A stretch of 64,000 bases of DNA, taken from NCBI RefSeq assembly GCF_032854445.1, contig NC_088305.1:6141606-6205605 (forward strand). Reading direction: 5' to 3'. The notes beneath the pieces were generated by a model. It saw only the letters and a list, made by a program, of their open reading frames with translations. It ran no database searches and was not told the DNA's origin. The stretch comes from Liolophura sinensis (Eukaryota > Mollusca > Polyplacophora > Chitonida > Chitonidae). Positions 1-11,459 of the stretch are shown in pieces; the stretch's first letter is position 1; every line of letters begins with the position of its first letter. The position numbers and the translations under genes are program-made.

Positions 1-299
1 TATTAATGTGGATTGAATACCTTACCCATTCAACCTGTACGTGATAGGGGAGGTAACTCTTGACAAACAGCCGAACTCGCCAGTGCCAAAATGGCGGGAG
101 CGTACGTTATTTTTCATGCCGAGAAGTTAAGGCATGAAGGTAAATAACAGCCTAGCTTCGTAGTATTGTACACAAACTGAATTTAGAGTTGCCGGCATGG
201 TAGTTAGCCTCTCGAAACTGGCAAGGGGCGATGATGCCATTCACACACATTGTGACTGGATGCGGTTTATACTATGGGAGGTAGGACAACAGATCCACT

Positions 300-1350
300 C
301 GACAAAAAGTCCACCCCTAAAACACCTCAGGACAAAATGCCCGTCGGACAGAATACCCTGACGTATGTCAAAAGCGGACAAATACCCACTGCCCAAAAGA
401 AGAAAAACGAAATAAATGTGATTTTTAGCTTTTTTTGATGAAATTCGGGTATTATTTGTGAAATAAGTCCTGTAAATAGAAATATATGTATATTCAAAAC
501 AGGTTTTGTGTATTATTATGCCTTGTATTACAATGCTTTATTGCATGGTGTATGTATCTGTCTGTTTGTAGGAATACCCAAATGCGAGTTTAAATTATGA
601 ACAAAAAAATATACCTAATGCAGTAATTATGGTAATATTATATTTGTATATTACAAAAGCAATAACTTCAATACAAAACTTTATTCTTTAGGTTTTTAGC
701 CTCTCTTCCTGAATGTTTTTTTTTTACTTATATTCAGTGTATATGTTGAAACAAGTTTGGAGAGCTTATGTCACTCACGCCATGTGGAAATAATCCCCTG
801 TTAACACCTCTGTTGATAATTGTTCAGCAAGTCCAAACCTTTTGATTGTTTTCTTACTGTCTGCTAATAAATACCAAAGATGGCAGTGCTCAAGGCGAAT
901 TGCAGAGTCATACAAGGATACCGTCACCACTGACTTGGAGTCTCGAAACATGTCGTCAGCCACAGACCATAGTCATGATCCAGATTAGTTTCAGTTAGAG
1001 GCATCTAAGAATTATTCAGGAAGAAAGTTTTGTATTGAAATTATTTAAATCACATTTGGGTATTCTTACAAACAGACAGATACATACAACACCCACTAAA
1101 GCATTGTAATACAAGGCATAATAAGTTGCATAATAATACACAAAACCCGTTTTGAATTTACATATATTTCTATTTGTAGGACTTATTTCACAAATAATAC
1201 CTGAATTCATCAAATAATGCTAAAAATCAACATTTATTTTGTTTTATTCTTTTGGGCAGTGGGTATTTTGTCCACTGTTGACATGTCCGACGGGCATTTT
1301 GACCTAAGAGTTTTTTGGGGGTGGACCCTTTGTTTAGTGGACTTTTTGTC
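300..1350. mobile_element. Long inverted-repeat (foldback-type) element
   Basis: The arms at about 300-695 and 1018-1350 are inverted copies. Both carry GACAAAAAGTCCA at the outer ends, then AAATGCCCGTCGGACA, a GGGCAGT/ACTGCCC segment, AATAAGTCCTRYAAATAGA and ACAGACAGATACATAC. The centre (about 700-1015) differs and holds a 62-codon minus-strand frame (775-963) with no recognisable domain. The structure fits a MITE or a DNA transposon remnant with long terminal inverted repeats. The class is unknown. Confidence 0.75.
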
Positions 1351-1362
1351 TGTATCCCTACG

Positions 1363-2640
1363 CCGTGTCCACGTGGGACTGGGTGTAAGTGTGACATGTA
1401 ACATATATCGCTTGGATTTTGAATTCTGGTATTTTGAATTCTATACTTAAATTCGGTTTTTTATGTCGTGGAAAGTCCTGGAATATATTTTCTTATCATC
1501 TGTGCGAACCCTGGATCACAATCAACAAAATAACGACCACTACCTCGAGTTTGTTCCAAACCGAACTAGATAAACCGGTAGGAATACATCGAGTACAAAA
1601 ACACGTTGTAAATTAAATTAAGATTTAGGCATTACCGAATTTTATACAATAAGCTGATAAATCCATTAAATTCCGTAACTGTAGATCAACATTTGTAACC
1701 ACATGGACCCCACAATTCCTTTTTGATTTTGTTTCTTATTGCATAGAGGTCATAAAGGATGCTAATTGAAGAACCATCGACAACTCACATGACTTCCATA
1801 CAAACTCCAGTATTACACATGTATGTGTATTGTCTGCTTTGTTCGTGTGATTGCAAGACCAAGACGCCCTCCGTCCATTCTTTGTCTTCTTGGCCTGCTT
1901 ATTCACCAAGAATACAAGGGCTTTAGTGTTCAAAATATTCATTTATTTTAATTTCAACTAAAAACCACGAACAAAAGTACGCAAGCTTACTGGCGTTCTC
2001 GGCATATGTCCTCGAGCTTGACTTACGCCTTCGTCAAAACACGTGCCCTGGCTGTTAGGCTGCGACGGCCTCGCGAAAGCGCTTTCGCTCAGGCCTGACC
2101 AAGCCAGTCAGCTCTAATCTTCTGTCACAACAGTGAGCGGCCACCGCGATGTCGGTAACGTACTTTGAAGCCTCATAGTTGTGCCTCCTTCTATTCTACT
2201 TCCATGGTTTAAACTGGGCGACTTTCATAGGCAAAATACTGTTGAAGTGTAGAGGGCCCTGGTGATGATTTACGATCATATAACCATCATGTATTCATTT
2301 TAATACTCTTTTACAGTATTTATCAGGTCTGCAGGGGTATGTTGCGATATATCGCTGGACCGAAACCATACTGCCGTAAGATCATATACTACATAAGACA
2401 AAATAAAATTCATATATAAAGGTCATATTATGCTAAAACGTGTAAACAAAATTTTGGGTGAAGTCGATATCAGGTTAGGTAGCTGGTGCCAGTCTCCGCC
2501 AAAACTCAGCTTACTGGTTATGAATATAATCTGTCCGTTTTATTTTTGATGGAAACATGGATTCAGAAGCAATGATGTATGCGGGTATTTTCGTCTCTTC
2601 TATGTTATAGACACATGGACGTTGTAAAATGTTTTATTTG
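1363..2640. other. Intergenic, no gene recognised
   Basis: I see no convincing exon, domain or repeat here. Short frames near 1419-1616 and 1736-1942 have no recognisable similarity. Confidence 0.5.
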
Positions 2641-2648
2641 CCGCACAC

Positions 2649-2687
2649 AACAATTATAGAAACTGTAAAACTGTTTCTATAATTGTT
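2649..2687. repeat. Short hairpin
   Basis: AACAATTATAGAAAC and its exact complement GTTTCTATAATTGTT flank a 9-base loop. The stem is 15 bp with no extended arms, so a microRNA precursor is unlikely. Confidence 0.6.
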
Positions 2688-2780
2688 TGCAAACTGTTTG
2701 CATGCTTCGAATATTATTTCCGTATTTTTATATTGGGCAGCTGCTTTTGTGTGTAATCATGTTGGCGTATCTTCAAATAT

Positions 2781-3092
2781 ATCCGCGTCGGGAGCGGTAG
2801 ATCCTGGGTCGAGTCACATATAAGACCTTAAAAGAGGAAGTTGTAACTTCCTTGGTTGGCGTTCAGCGTGAAGGGGATAGTGCAACGACTGGTTGACCCG
2901 TATCGGTATAATATCTCAGGCGGGACGGCTTACTTACCTTCGGTAAGGCGTCTCAGTGAAACAAAAAACGAGCGGTGGAAATCCGTCCTGCAACAATGAG
3001 GTACATTACATGCACTGTAAGGATTCCTTCGTCGCCATATGACTGAGAAATTGTTAAGTACGACAATAAACCCCAAGCACTCACTCACTCAA
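2781..3092 (+). mobile_element. CACT-tail tRNA-derived SINE (family A), 5' truncated
   Basis: The copy carries the B-box-like GGGTCGAGTCAC, the paired GGAAGTTGTAACTTCC, GTGCAACGACTGGTTGACCC, GTCATATGACTG-type and AAATTGTTAAGTACGAC blocks, and a CACTCACTCACTCA tail. These blocks recur in the other family A copies. Confidence 0.85.
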
Positions 3093-3617
3093 ATACATCG
3101 CATATCGTTTTCGAATATCATTATTGTTGCTGCATTCGTGTACAGTCAATTTTGCCAATGTTCAAATATTTCGAATACCGGTTTTTTTTACTTTGTTGCT
3201 GTAGCTGGTTTTGTGTGTAATTATGTCTGAAAAAGGTCTCCTTCAGTAGTATAAAATCCTGTTAATTAACTTTGATCTAGCCTTTGTCATAGCCGATGCA
3301 TTCTGTCCTGGTCTAGAAAGTTGACATGCAAGGTTCAGAATGTAAAGCCATGGCCAGAGGTACAGGAAATCTGTCAAGTCGTGCAGAACGAAAACATAAA
3401 GAAAGGAGCGGTTGTCTGTCGGAATCAGCGTGCTCCTGGCGGTCTCCACCAGGGCTCATTCTACGAACTTTTTTATACCTGTTAAATTAAAGATTGTTGC
3501 AAGTGGTTAAGTACGGTAATACTAACGAATATACCCCGAGGAAAGTGTAAGCCAAACGTGGTCGAGTAAAACGTGTGTGTCTGTCACGTGTATTAAAAAA
3601 TGGAGCAATATTAAGTC

Positions 3618-3720
3618 ACAAGCAGAGAGTAAAACGAGTGTTGCGAAGGTTGTGTGAAAGCAGGCCAGTGCCATGTATAACCCGTGAAATCCGGCCTCTT
3701 CTTCTTGACTTAAAGTGACA
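3618..3720 (+). repeat. Family C repeat, diverged fragment
   Basis: The text GCAGAGAGTAAAACGAG followed by AACCCGTGAAATCCGGCCTC matches the shared 5' block of the unclassified family C repeat. The 173-codon minus frame over 3522-4043 runs through this and the adjacent SINE and is not a gene. Confidence 0.55.
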
Positions 3721-3957
3721 TTTGATAAGTTAATTACTTTGGGTGTTTGATTTTGATATCGATTCCTCTTTGTGCGTGAATTGCCGAAAACAGAATTGTT
3801 GACTGTTAACTTTGTCCAACAGCCCCTTTCGATGTTGTGCAATGAACACTGTATCAGGTGGGTATTCATTCCGACTGACCCCTGGAGGTCGTCGGTTGGA
3901 ACCAGCTTGCCCTTTGGTCGGAGGATAAAACAAAACGTGTTCATATGGAACAGACCC

Positions 3958-4175
3958 TGAAACCTCTCACCAATACGGTCGCTGTGAGTAGTCCAGCTCA
4001 TGCTGGCTTCCTCCCTAGTCGTAAGTTGGAAGGTCTCCAGCAACCTGCGGAAGGTCGTGGGTTTCCCCCATACTCTGCCCGGTTTCCTCCCACCATATTG
4101 CTGTCCGCCGTCGTATAAGTGAAATATTCTTGAGTACGGAATAAAATACCAATCAAATAAATAAATAAATAAATA
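3958..4175 (+). mobile_element. AAAT-tail tRNA-derived SINE (family B)
   Basis: The copy has the blocks GCTGTGAGTAGTCCAGCTCA, GGTTTCCTCCCACCAT, CGTCGTATAAGTGAAATATT and CTTGAGTACGG, ending in AAATAAATAAAT. The tRNA-like head is truncated. Confidence 0.85.
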
Positions 4176-4569
4176 TGGAAAAGCACTTCATTCGGAAATT
4201 AAAGCCCGACCTTAACAGCTAGATTTCATTGTGAGGGTGTTACTGTTGGTTTTTGTTTTGTTTAATTAAGATCTATATGTGTCCAGACCTAAACCCATGT
4301 AAGCTTATTTCTATGTTTACATTTACCCGGGAACAACTACGAGTTGCTAAACTACATAACTGAACGTATGTTTATGTGCATGTTCAAAAGAGGCGAAACG
4401 CGCTAATGGTTTAAATACAAGTATGATGTTATAATAGTCACCCGAGTTTACGTGCATCGTACACTTCACTATCCTTGGGCTCCGTTAGCTGATTTTAAAC
4501 GTCCGATATTATCTGTTTTCTTTTCGATGTTGTCAGTATCATATGGAAAACCCATCACTGGCTCCTGTT

Positions 4570-4922
4570 TTAAACATGTTCTCGCCACGACATGGCCGAA
4601 ATATCGCAGAAGGCTATTTCTCAAAAACGACGTTTAAGGCAAACTATCAAAAACTGATGTTAGAGTAACCAGAAATATGATGAATAACAAAGACTAAAAA
4701 GGTACCAGCTTGACACTCAGTACTAAGAGTTTAGATCAACGGATCATGACTGGTTGGCGCTGTGCCTACATAATGTCATGTCGGTGTCTTCGTGGAGGCA
4801 GTACTTTGGTGGCATGAAATTGCACCTGTCACACGAGGGCACGGTGTACGACACACACGTCCTCGTCGTCATATGACTGGAAAATTGTTAAGTACGACGT
4901 TAAACCCTAACGACACACACTT
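4570..4922 (+). repeat. SINE fragments (family G tail and family A tail)
   Basis: Around 4570-4625, TCGCCACGACATGGCCGAAA resembles the repeat at 15318 and 24965. At 4856-4922 the family A 3' block (GTCATATGACTGG, AAATTGTTAAGTACGACGTT) follows an unrelated body. This suggests either a truncated copy or a different SINE sharing the same tail. Confidence 0.5.
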
Positions 4923-5014
4923 TCATACATACATTCATGCATACACGCATATATACACACATATATACAAACACACATACATACATACATACATACATTA
5001 ATACATACATTAAT

Positions 5015-5103
<89 letters not shown>

Positions 5104-5130
5104 TACATACATACACGCACGCACGCACAC
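4920..5130. repeat. Microsatellite: ATAC repeats and a CA tract
   Basis: A mixed ATAC/ACAT array at 4920-5030 leads into an uninterrupted CA tract (about 5031-5098), then more ATAC and GCAC repeats. Long frames on both strands here are artefacts of the repeat. Confidence 0.97.
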
Positions 5131-5214
5131 ATTTCAGTATAACTCAGCTTCATTCAAATAAAAATGTCATATTTGGCATGCAGGCTCATAATTAAGTAGG
5201 TTCCTAACCATTGT

Positions 5215-5405
5215 GGTTACTCTGCATTCAAGTCCTCTACGTTTATGTGGACCGTGGAAAGATGTGAAAAGATTTGCAAGTAGCCTGTGGATTGATGTGG
5301 GTTTTCCTCAGGTTTTGCCAGGTTTCCTCCCACCATAATGAAGGTGGTATCAGTGAAATATATTCCAGTACGGTGTGAGTCACCAATGAGATAAATAACT
5401 AACGA
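5215..5405 (+). mobile_element. AAAT-tail SINE (family B), diverged
   Basis: The blocks GGTTTCCTCCCACCATAATG and GTGAAATATATTCCAGTACGG precede an ATAAATAA tail. It lies just beyond the GMC polyadenylation signal. Confidence 0.65.
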
Positions 5406-5434
5406 AATATTTTCGTTATTATATGATTAAAATG

Positions 5435-5440
5435 TTTATT
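5435..5440 (-). terminator. Polyadenylation signal of the GMC locus
   Basis: AATAAA on the minus strand lies about 130 bases after the TAA stop. It fits a short 3' UTR. It borders the AAAT-tail SINE at about 5215-5405, so transcription may end close to that element. Confidence 0.5.
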
Positions 5441-5569
5441 TACCATGGTACATTTTCAAATGAGCTCACGGGGATGTCGACGTTCACCATAAAATGGCGA
5501 ATATTGTGATAAACTGAATGTAACTTATGGCAGTCTATAGAAGAATAGTTACACTTTAAACAAACGTAG

Positions 5570-5714
5570 TTACAATCTAGACAAGAGGGATGCTGATCTG
5601 ATGAGGTCTGCCGCTTTTTCTCCAATCATCACACACGTGGCGTTTAGGTTCGCTGAGGTAATTGTCGGCATGATGGAGGCGTCCGCTACCCGAAGTCTCT
5701 CCACGCCCTTCACT
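5570..5714 (-). CDS. GMC oxidoreductase exon 11 (stop exon)
   Basis: The phase 2 acceptor TTGTAG completes Arg. The exon encodes [24 protein letters not shown] and [10 protein letters not shown], then a TAA stop. This is the canonical C-terminus of the family. Confidence 0.9.
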
Positions 5715-6478
5715 CTACAAAACAAACCGGAAGCTATTTGTAAGTTTGACATAACCATAGGGTCAGAAAGTAACAGTTTATAGGGATAAAGGTGGAATAA
5801 AAAGTTACGATCATGTAATGACCCGTTAAGGCAATATTTTATAGGACGTACGGCTTATTCAACAAGCTGACATTAATTTTGATTCAACCGAAGGAAGGAG
5901 CACTGTCAGATATGACCAAGGTCTGCAGAAGAACATAATGATTGTGTTGTCACAGTATTAAACGAAGAGTGTCAACGTTATCGTTAAAGGAGGCCAGAAG
6001 TTTCCTCGGTTATGTGCCTGTGGGCGGGGGTTTACTCCGAGCTGTCGAGTTTCGTTCGCGTGTAAACGTGTATGCAGTGTACTCTTTCATGCAAACAAAT
6101 CCTCCAAAATGCCGTTCTTTACCAAACTCACACAGACCATGATCATGAAACGGACTGGAAGGAACATGTCCAGTTCAGAGGGTCCCGGTTTGGATTGCTC
6201 GATGGATTTTATTGATTGGTGTGTAAAGGGTTGCTCAAGCATTTTTCACTCATATGACCCCGGTCATGTGTATATGCATGGAAAAAATGCAGCATGCTGT
6301 CGTTGTTGAGCACTTCCCTTTGTATCACTGTGTTTACACAATAATACATAGCATGTGTACGATAACTCTCATGGCTGCCATAAGGTTCGAATGACCTGTC
6401 CATGCTTCGTATAGTACTCATTCCACAGCTGAGGAAAATAGATATGATGTTTTAGATCATAGAAAATTGCTAACTCAC

Positions 6479-6695
6479 CTGAGTTTAGGATCCACCACTG
6501 TGGTTGGATCGTACATGCTGCCCATCTTACACGTCCCGGACGGGTGATACGTATTTGTAAGTGTCCTCGCATACTCGGCCCAGTACTCGTCTGTAAATGG
6601 AGCTTTGTGGTAGTCTGGCAGTACACGCCCGGTATACCGTGCGCCCACAGACTTCAATGGTTTCGTCTTCACTAATTCCATCACAGTTTTTATAC
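6479..6695 (-). CDS. GMC oxidoreductase exon 10, catalytic His
   Basis: The exon encodes GIKTVMELVKTKPLKSVGAR and further on YHPSGTCKMGS, which carries the conserved catalytic His of GMC enzymes, then DPTTVVDPKL. It starts in phase 1 after ATATTAG and ends in phase 2 at CTCAG|GTGAGT. Confidence 0.88.
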
Positions 6696-6879
6696 CTAAT
6701 ATGAGAGACGTAACATTTACACATTAGTAAATATGGACTTCGAAACTAACATTCGTATACCAGTCCTCAACGGTAATGAACGTAATGGGTCAGTTAAAGC
6801 TAGACCATTCTCCAAAACAATGTTTACGAACAGAATCAAAAAACTAGAAAAGTACCGAATGTAAAGACATTAGGGCGGA

Positions 6880-7100
6880 TTTATGCAAAGAGAGAGAGTT
6901 AACAGAATAACGCGAGCAGTGTTCTAGGGAAATGAATTAGATCAGTATTCAAAAGGTGTAATATTCTTCTCCACAAATTGTACTTAACATATCTCAGTTG
7001 GGCAGTAGCAAACGGAATCAGATTTTTTTGCGACTTAACCAAAAACATATCATAGGAAGTCATTTTGGTGAAAAAACTCAAACAATCTGAGTGATCAAGA
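6880..7100 (+). repeat. Dispersed repeat, pair with 26515-26700
   Basis: ATGCAAAGAGAGAGAGTTAA, GTGTTCTAGG, ATCAGTATT and ATATCTCAGT occur in the same order at about 26515-26650. The element lies in GMC intron 9. No termini or class could be assigned. Confidence 0.45.
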
Positions 7101-7299
7101 AACTGACACGTCTAAAAAATAGATCATTTTGATGCTAATATATTTTCTGACAATGACTGCAGTTGCTTTCAAAACACTATCAGTCAACATTAAAGGCGAA
7201 GGAAACAGAGCAGAACCTAGAACAACCACCGTGCGTCGCCAAGCACGTAATTATCTTGACACTCACAAGCAGCAATAAGCAAAAAAGAGCCGACGAAAG

Positions 7300-7605
7300 A
7301 GAGCTAAGAAGTTAAAATGCCACACTGGTTTTGGTGTCTTATGTCTTCTATGTTAAATGTGATGACAACAAAGCATTTTGAGTAATTCTAGACAAATGAC
7401 GACCCATAAATTGCGACTAACATCAGCCGTTTATCTCATGGTGCTAGGAGGCGTGTAAATTGCTACTATTTAAGCCTTCACATGAATGGTTATAATAAAC
7501 CTTCTACTGACAAGAGTCCACATATTACCGGTTACGTGTGACTATTTGCCAAATATGACACTATCATCGCTACTCTGGTTTTACTCTCTGTGCTGTAAGC
7601 CATTT
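7300..7605 (-). repeat. Family C repeat
   Basis: In antisense it shows GAGTAATTCTAGAC, TTACATGAATGGTTATAATA-type text, TGACAAGAG, ACCGGTTACGTGTGAC, ATCGCTACTCTGGTTTTACT and CTCTGTGCTGTA. It is one of the more complete copies and lies within GMC intron 9. Confidence 0.7.
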
Positions 7606-7645
7606 TTTAATATTGATACCATATCAACCTGTAGGTTTTCCTTAC

Positions 7646-7910
7646 CTTCAACTATCGAGGTGACGTCCCTTTGATCTGCCAAGGTGTGGTGCTGTATCAC
7701 AGGTTGACGGAGAGGATCGTCGCTGGCAAGTCGCACTGTTCCTCTGCTTTTTGTACTGGTATTGAGAACAATCACGCTGAAGCCGTACTTCCCTTCATTA
7801 CCTTCGAAGATGGCATCAAACACCTGCGGATCGGAATAAAGTGGTACCACTGAGTATTTCCTAGATTGCGATGCTAATTTTTTCAATGAAACTGGTCTTT
7901 GGGAATCTGA
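7646..7910 (-). CDS. GMC oxidoreductase exon 9 (5' boundary uncertain)
   Basis: The reliable part encodes RKYSVVPLYSDPQVFDAIF, then KSRGTVRLASDDPLRQPVIQ and DQRDVTSIVEG, ending in phase 1 at GAAG|GTAAGG. Two phase-0 acceptors are possible: AAAAG at 7911, with no pyrimidine tract, or TTCAG just above 7940. The second would include an in-frame TGA at about 7926-7928. Either the exon starts at 7910 or the locus carries a nonsense codon. Confidence 0.72.
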
Positions 7911-8059
7911 CTTTTGGATTTTGTATCACCGGTTGATGACCTGAACTGTGCGTTTGCGTTTTATTCCCCGTAACGTCAATGCATGCACTAAGATTTCCAC
8001 GCAAGGATTAGTATTAAAATTTGCCGATAATTACAAATGTCTAAGACCGTTTACCTTAC

Positions 8060-8220
8060 CTTGTTTCTTATACCAGCCATGTTTTTGGGTCGACCATTCT
8101 TGCCTGTGCCTATTAATCCGTTGATGCCTATTAGCTGTACGTCAGGGTTCGGATTTTCCTCAGACTGGTGCTTTGTTCGGATCAGAGCTGTCCATTCCAG
8201 TCCAGTCGAGGCTATTGGGC
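8060..8220 (-). CDS. GMC oxidoreductase exon 8
   Basis: The exon encodes GPIASTGLEWTALIR and NPDVQLIGINGLIG. It starts in phase 1 after TTTGCAG and ends in phase 0 at AAG|GTAAGG. The frame is clean. Confidence 0.85.
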
Positions 8221-8984
8221 CTGCAAAGTCAATACTGTCTATGAGCCAAAGATTTCAGATGCGATATACACGTGTTAGGTGTCTGAATAAGTGGCTAAGG
8301 GTAGAATATCCCACGGTCTTTTAGCAAAATTTTTATCGTGGAATATTTATTTCGACAATAAAATTAATGAGTACGATCGCCTCACAGGATCTCCACACAA
8401 ATAGAGCTCTTCTTCGGCAACGTTATTTCACAGCTGACATCATATCTGAATTATGCCACAGCATCGCTGGCTGTGTTGTTAAATGTTTACAGGCGATAAA
8501 TATGTGTCTCTTAAACATTTCTATATACACTTTTCTAGGTATAAACAGAGTTTTCTGAGGTGCAGACGAGATAGAATACAAAAGCAAATAAGCCTTCTCA
8601 ACTTTCTACATCTTTGTATTCTGACTGCAGTTCCCGAACGTCTTGTTCTTATCAAGGAATGGAGTATAACAGTTCGACAGGCTTTATATATGGCTATGTT
8701 TTAGTGGAGTCAAGTACGGGCATGCCAAAGCGTTATGAACAGCTATGCACAGAGAGCGATCAAAAAGGATAATAATACTAATCTTTATAAATTAGTTTAA
8801 AATCAAACAATATAACACGGTATTGTTCGAAATCGCAGTCGGAAAACAAAGATGCAGAAAATTGAGAAGCTTATTTGTCTTTTTATCTATACACAGTTAT
8901 AGATTATATATTTGAAACATTTTTACTGGTTATCTAATTTTACCTAACGTTTGCGATATTTTAGCTGGCTTACAAAAGCATTCA

Positions 8985-9178
8985 TCGCGTCCCATTTTTT
9001 ATTATATTCTCACCATAATATGGCTAGAATATTGTCGATGTGGAGTTCATTTAATCATTGCACATACGTAGTTTTGGGAATTACCCATGCTATTATTCAC
9101 CTTGAACGTCCTTATTGCTTGACGCCTGGTATACGAATATCTGTTTTGACGCATAAATTCACATACTAAAGTTTGACA
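8985..9178 (+). repeat. Dispersed repeat (families G and D joined)
   Basis: ATAATATGGCTAGAATATTG and TCGATGTGG (family G core) are followed by GTTTTGGGAATTACCCATGC, TTGAACGTCCTTAT and GGTATACGAAT. The second block recurs at 17640-17765 and inverted at 26365-26500. Confidence 0.55.
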
Positions 9179-9246
9179 GGTGGACAATGTGTTGATGAGC
9201 TCATTTCAAATGGCCCCTGTTACATGGTTTAATACTAAGAGCTTAC

Positions 9247-9401
9247 CAGCTCGCTGCTCTTCGTACAGATCCAAAGTTGCTTTGGATGCCAAGATTTCCG
9301 ATGTGACAGACAATGGTTGGTCGATTTCAAACTCGAGGCCGATTACAGCCGCGTGATCCTGTAAATTGTTTTCCAACCGGCAGATCTTGATGTACTCTAA
9401 T
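9247..9401 (-). CDS. GMC oxidoreductase exon 7, with probable 1-base insertion
   Basis: The acceptor frame gives HQDLPVGK, while the conserved NLQDHAAV continuation is one base out of frame. An extra base in the AAAAC run near 9363-9368 explains this. The 155-base exon (154 expected) ends in phase 1 at GCTG|GTAAGC, and exon 8 begins correctly with GPIASTG. Confidence 0.75.
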
Positions 9402-9972
9402 CTGTAAAAGTGGCAACATTATGGTATTTAGAAAGAGAGAAACAAGTAGCATGAAAATCTTCAGCAAAGTTGAGTTACATGTGTATGTACCAAGGAGAAA
9501 ACTGGTTTTACACTGTTCTAAAGATATTAGGGGATATCAAAGCTCGAACTAAGTTTATATTTGCTAAAAAAATAATATAGTGTATATGTGAATGAAAAAT
9601 AGTACACTGATGCTGTCATCACAGCTGTCAAAGAAACTCCCAAGACTCCTATAGGAATCTGCATGATTGGGCGTCATTCAAACTTTTTTTGCACATTCGA
9701 CCTTTGACATCGTATCATTTATCATATGTCTCTGTGATATAGATAAACTGCTGTTCTAATTGAAAATATTTATATTTACTATTTGCTTCGCTGTTGTTGC
9801 ACGCCTTGGAAGAAGGCTTTCCGTTTTTAAGACGTCGGTGAGCATTACTGGTGGGGAAAACAGGAGTAAACTCTCGACTTTATACGGGGAACAATATATT
9901 GGTATAAATATTGATAGCCATTGATATACTCTGATAATCATATATATAGTAAAACTGTGATAATATAATTAC

Positions 9973-10140
9973 CCCATGATTTTCCAGATGTTCCTTTGGT
10001 CCTACACCAGAAAGCATTAAGATCTGTGGAGAACAGTATGCCCCTGCCGCTAGTATCACTTCCCTTCGTGCTCGGATTGTTTCTAGGTGGCCTTGCCGGA
10101 CGAACAGAACTCCTCTAGCCACGTTGTGGGTTATCAACAC
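9973..10140 (-). CDS. GMC oxidoreductase exon 6
   Basis: The exon is 168 bases with both ends in phase 0. It encodes VLITHNVARGVLF and then GMC signature 2 (GAYCSPQILMLSGVGP) and HLENHG. Confidence 0.88.
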
Positions 10141-10199
10141 CTGTAATATCATCCATTCATAACTAAAAATGTCCGACCACTTTGCCCTCAAAAATTTAT

Positions 10200-10320
10200 G
10201 TAATATTTGATTTATTTATGTGACTGAAGGTTTACGCTGTACTCAAGAATATTCACCTATACGACAGCGGCCAGCATCATGGCGAGAAGAAAGGTAGGAG
10301 AAACATTCTTTACAGACAAA
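10200..10320 (-). mobile_element. AAAT-tail SINE (family B) fragment
   Basis: The tail-proximal block is present in antisense: TGATTTATTTATGTGACTG, TACTCAAGAATATTC and ACGACAGCGGCCAGCATCAT. It lies in GMC intron 5. Confidence 0.75.
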
Positions 10321-10567
10321 GGTTCCCATGTGTGAGGCACAAATATGCACACCACATTGGTCGGGAAAATTGTTCTACCAAGTATGAGTTAAGTGAAGTG
10401 TCCAATTCACGGTTCAGGTTGTCAATGAGTGAAAAAAATTCAAACGGTCCCCAAAAGACCAGTAAAGTTGGAAACCCACCAGTAAATACCCTAGCGTTGT
10501 GAACCCCTTACTGTCACCAAGGACCGATAGTCAGATAAATTAAGTCTTCTGAGATTTTATATAAAAA

Positions 10568-10676
<109 letters not shown>

Positions 10677-10706
10677 AATAATTAAATTTATAATTATGCA
10701 TTATAC

Positions 10707-10828
10707 CTTTGTGACGTAACAATGCGTAACTATGTGTAGGTTTTGACGAGATTGAGCAGGTCGAAGAAAGCATTCTGCGGAACTTTGACGAATTCCATCA
10801 CCAACTGTACTTTGTGCCTGCATCATAC
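10707..10828 (-). CDS. GMC oxidoreductase exon 5
   Basis: The exon encodes MMQAQSTVGDGIRQSSAEC then FLRPAQSRQNLHIVTH, the conserved stretch before the substrate-domain strand. It starts in phase 1 and ends in phase 0 (AAG|GTATAA). It sits just beside the TA-repeat tract at 10568-10673. Confidence 0.82.
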
Positions 10829-11004
10829 CTTCAAAAACAAAGAATAAAAAAATATATTACCTTAAACAATTTAAAATATGTAGCCGTAGCACTTTTAATG
10901 GCCGAGTGGGATAGAAGGTGTATGCTGAAAATTTCCTAGGTTAATGAAATTATATATATATTATATTATATATATACGATTTTATGTATGGTGAATTGTA
11001 ACAT

Positions 11005-11105
11005 TAAAGAATATAACCACAGAGATTAAAAACCAGAGCACAGCGTGATAGTTGCCAAATTGTCGCACGTAACCGGTGAAATATGGCCTCTTGTCAGTTT
11101 ACTAC
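11005..11105 (+). repeat. Family C repeat fragment
   Basis: The 5' block is recognisable: ACCAGAGCACAGCGTGATAG, then TCGCACGTAACCGGTGAAAT and ATGGCCTCTTGTCAGTTT. It lies in GMC intron 4. Confidence 0.7.
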
Positions 11106-11459
11106 GTAGCCGTAGAAGGGACACGGCGGTTTTCTTTTATTTTTTCCACTCCTAACCGTACGTTTTTTGTTTCTTTTTCCATCGGAAAAAAATTAAAAAA
11201 CCCACAGTTAAAAAAAAAGAAACCACCGTGTCCCTTTAACGGCTTTCGAAAATTGCTTGCGAAATGCAAATGAAACTCTATACATGGATTTACTCGTGGG
11301 TCTCCCACTTCACTGGTGTTTTGGTAATTTGACCATTTTAAGTTTTTTCACCGTTTGACGATGTGATCTGTGATTTGGATACTTCGTTTATCCCAGTCTT
11401 GATAATTATTTTTTTGTTTTCTGTGACAATCGTGAGAGGTAGTCTTAAATCAGTATTAC

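Noticed and set aside
2649-2687. Hairpin considered as a microRNA precursor
   Set aside because: The stem is only 15 bp with no extended pairing, shorter than a typical precursor.
3522-4043. 173-codon minus-strand frame
   Set aside because: It crosses a family C fragment and a family B SINE. No domain or splice structure is visible.
4900-5161. Frames of 73-76 codons rich in Cys/Val or Thr/His
   Set aside because: They are translations of CA and ATAC microsatellites.
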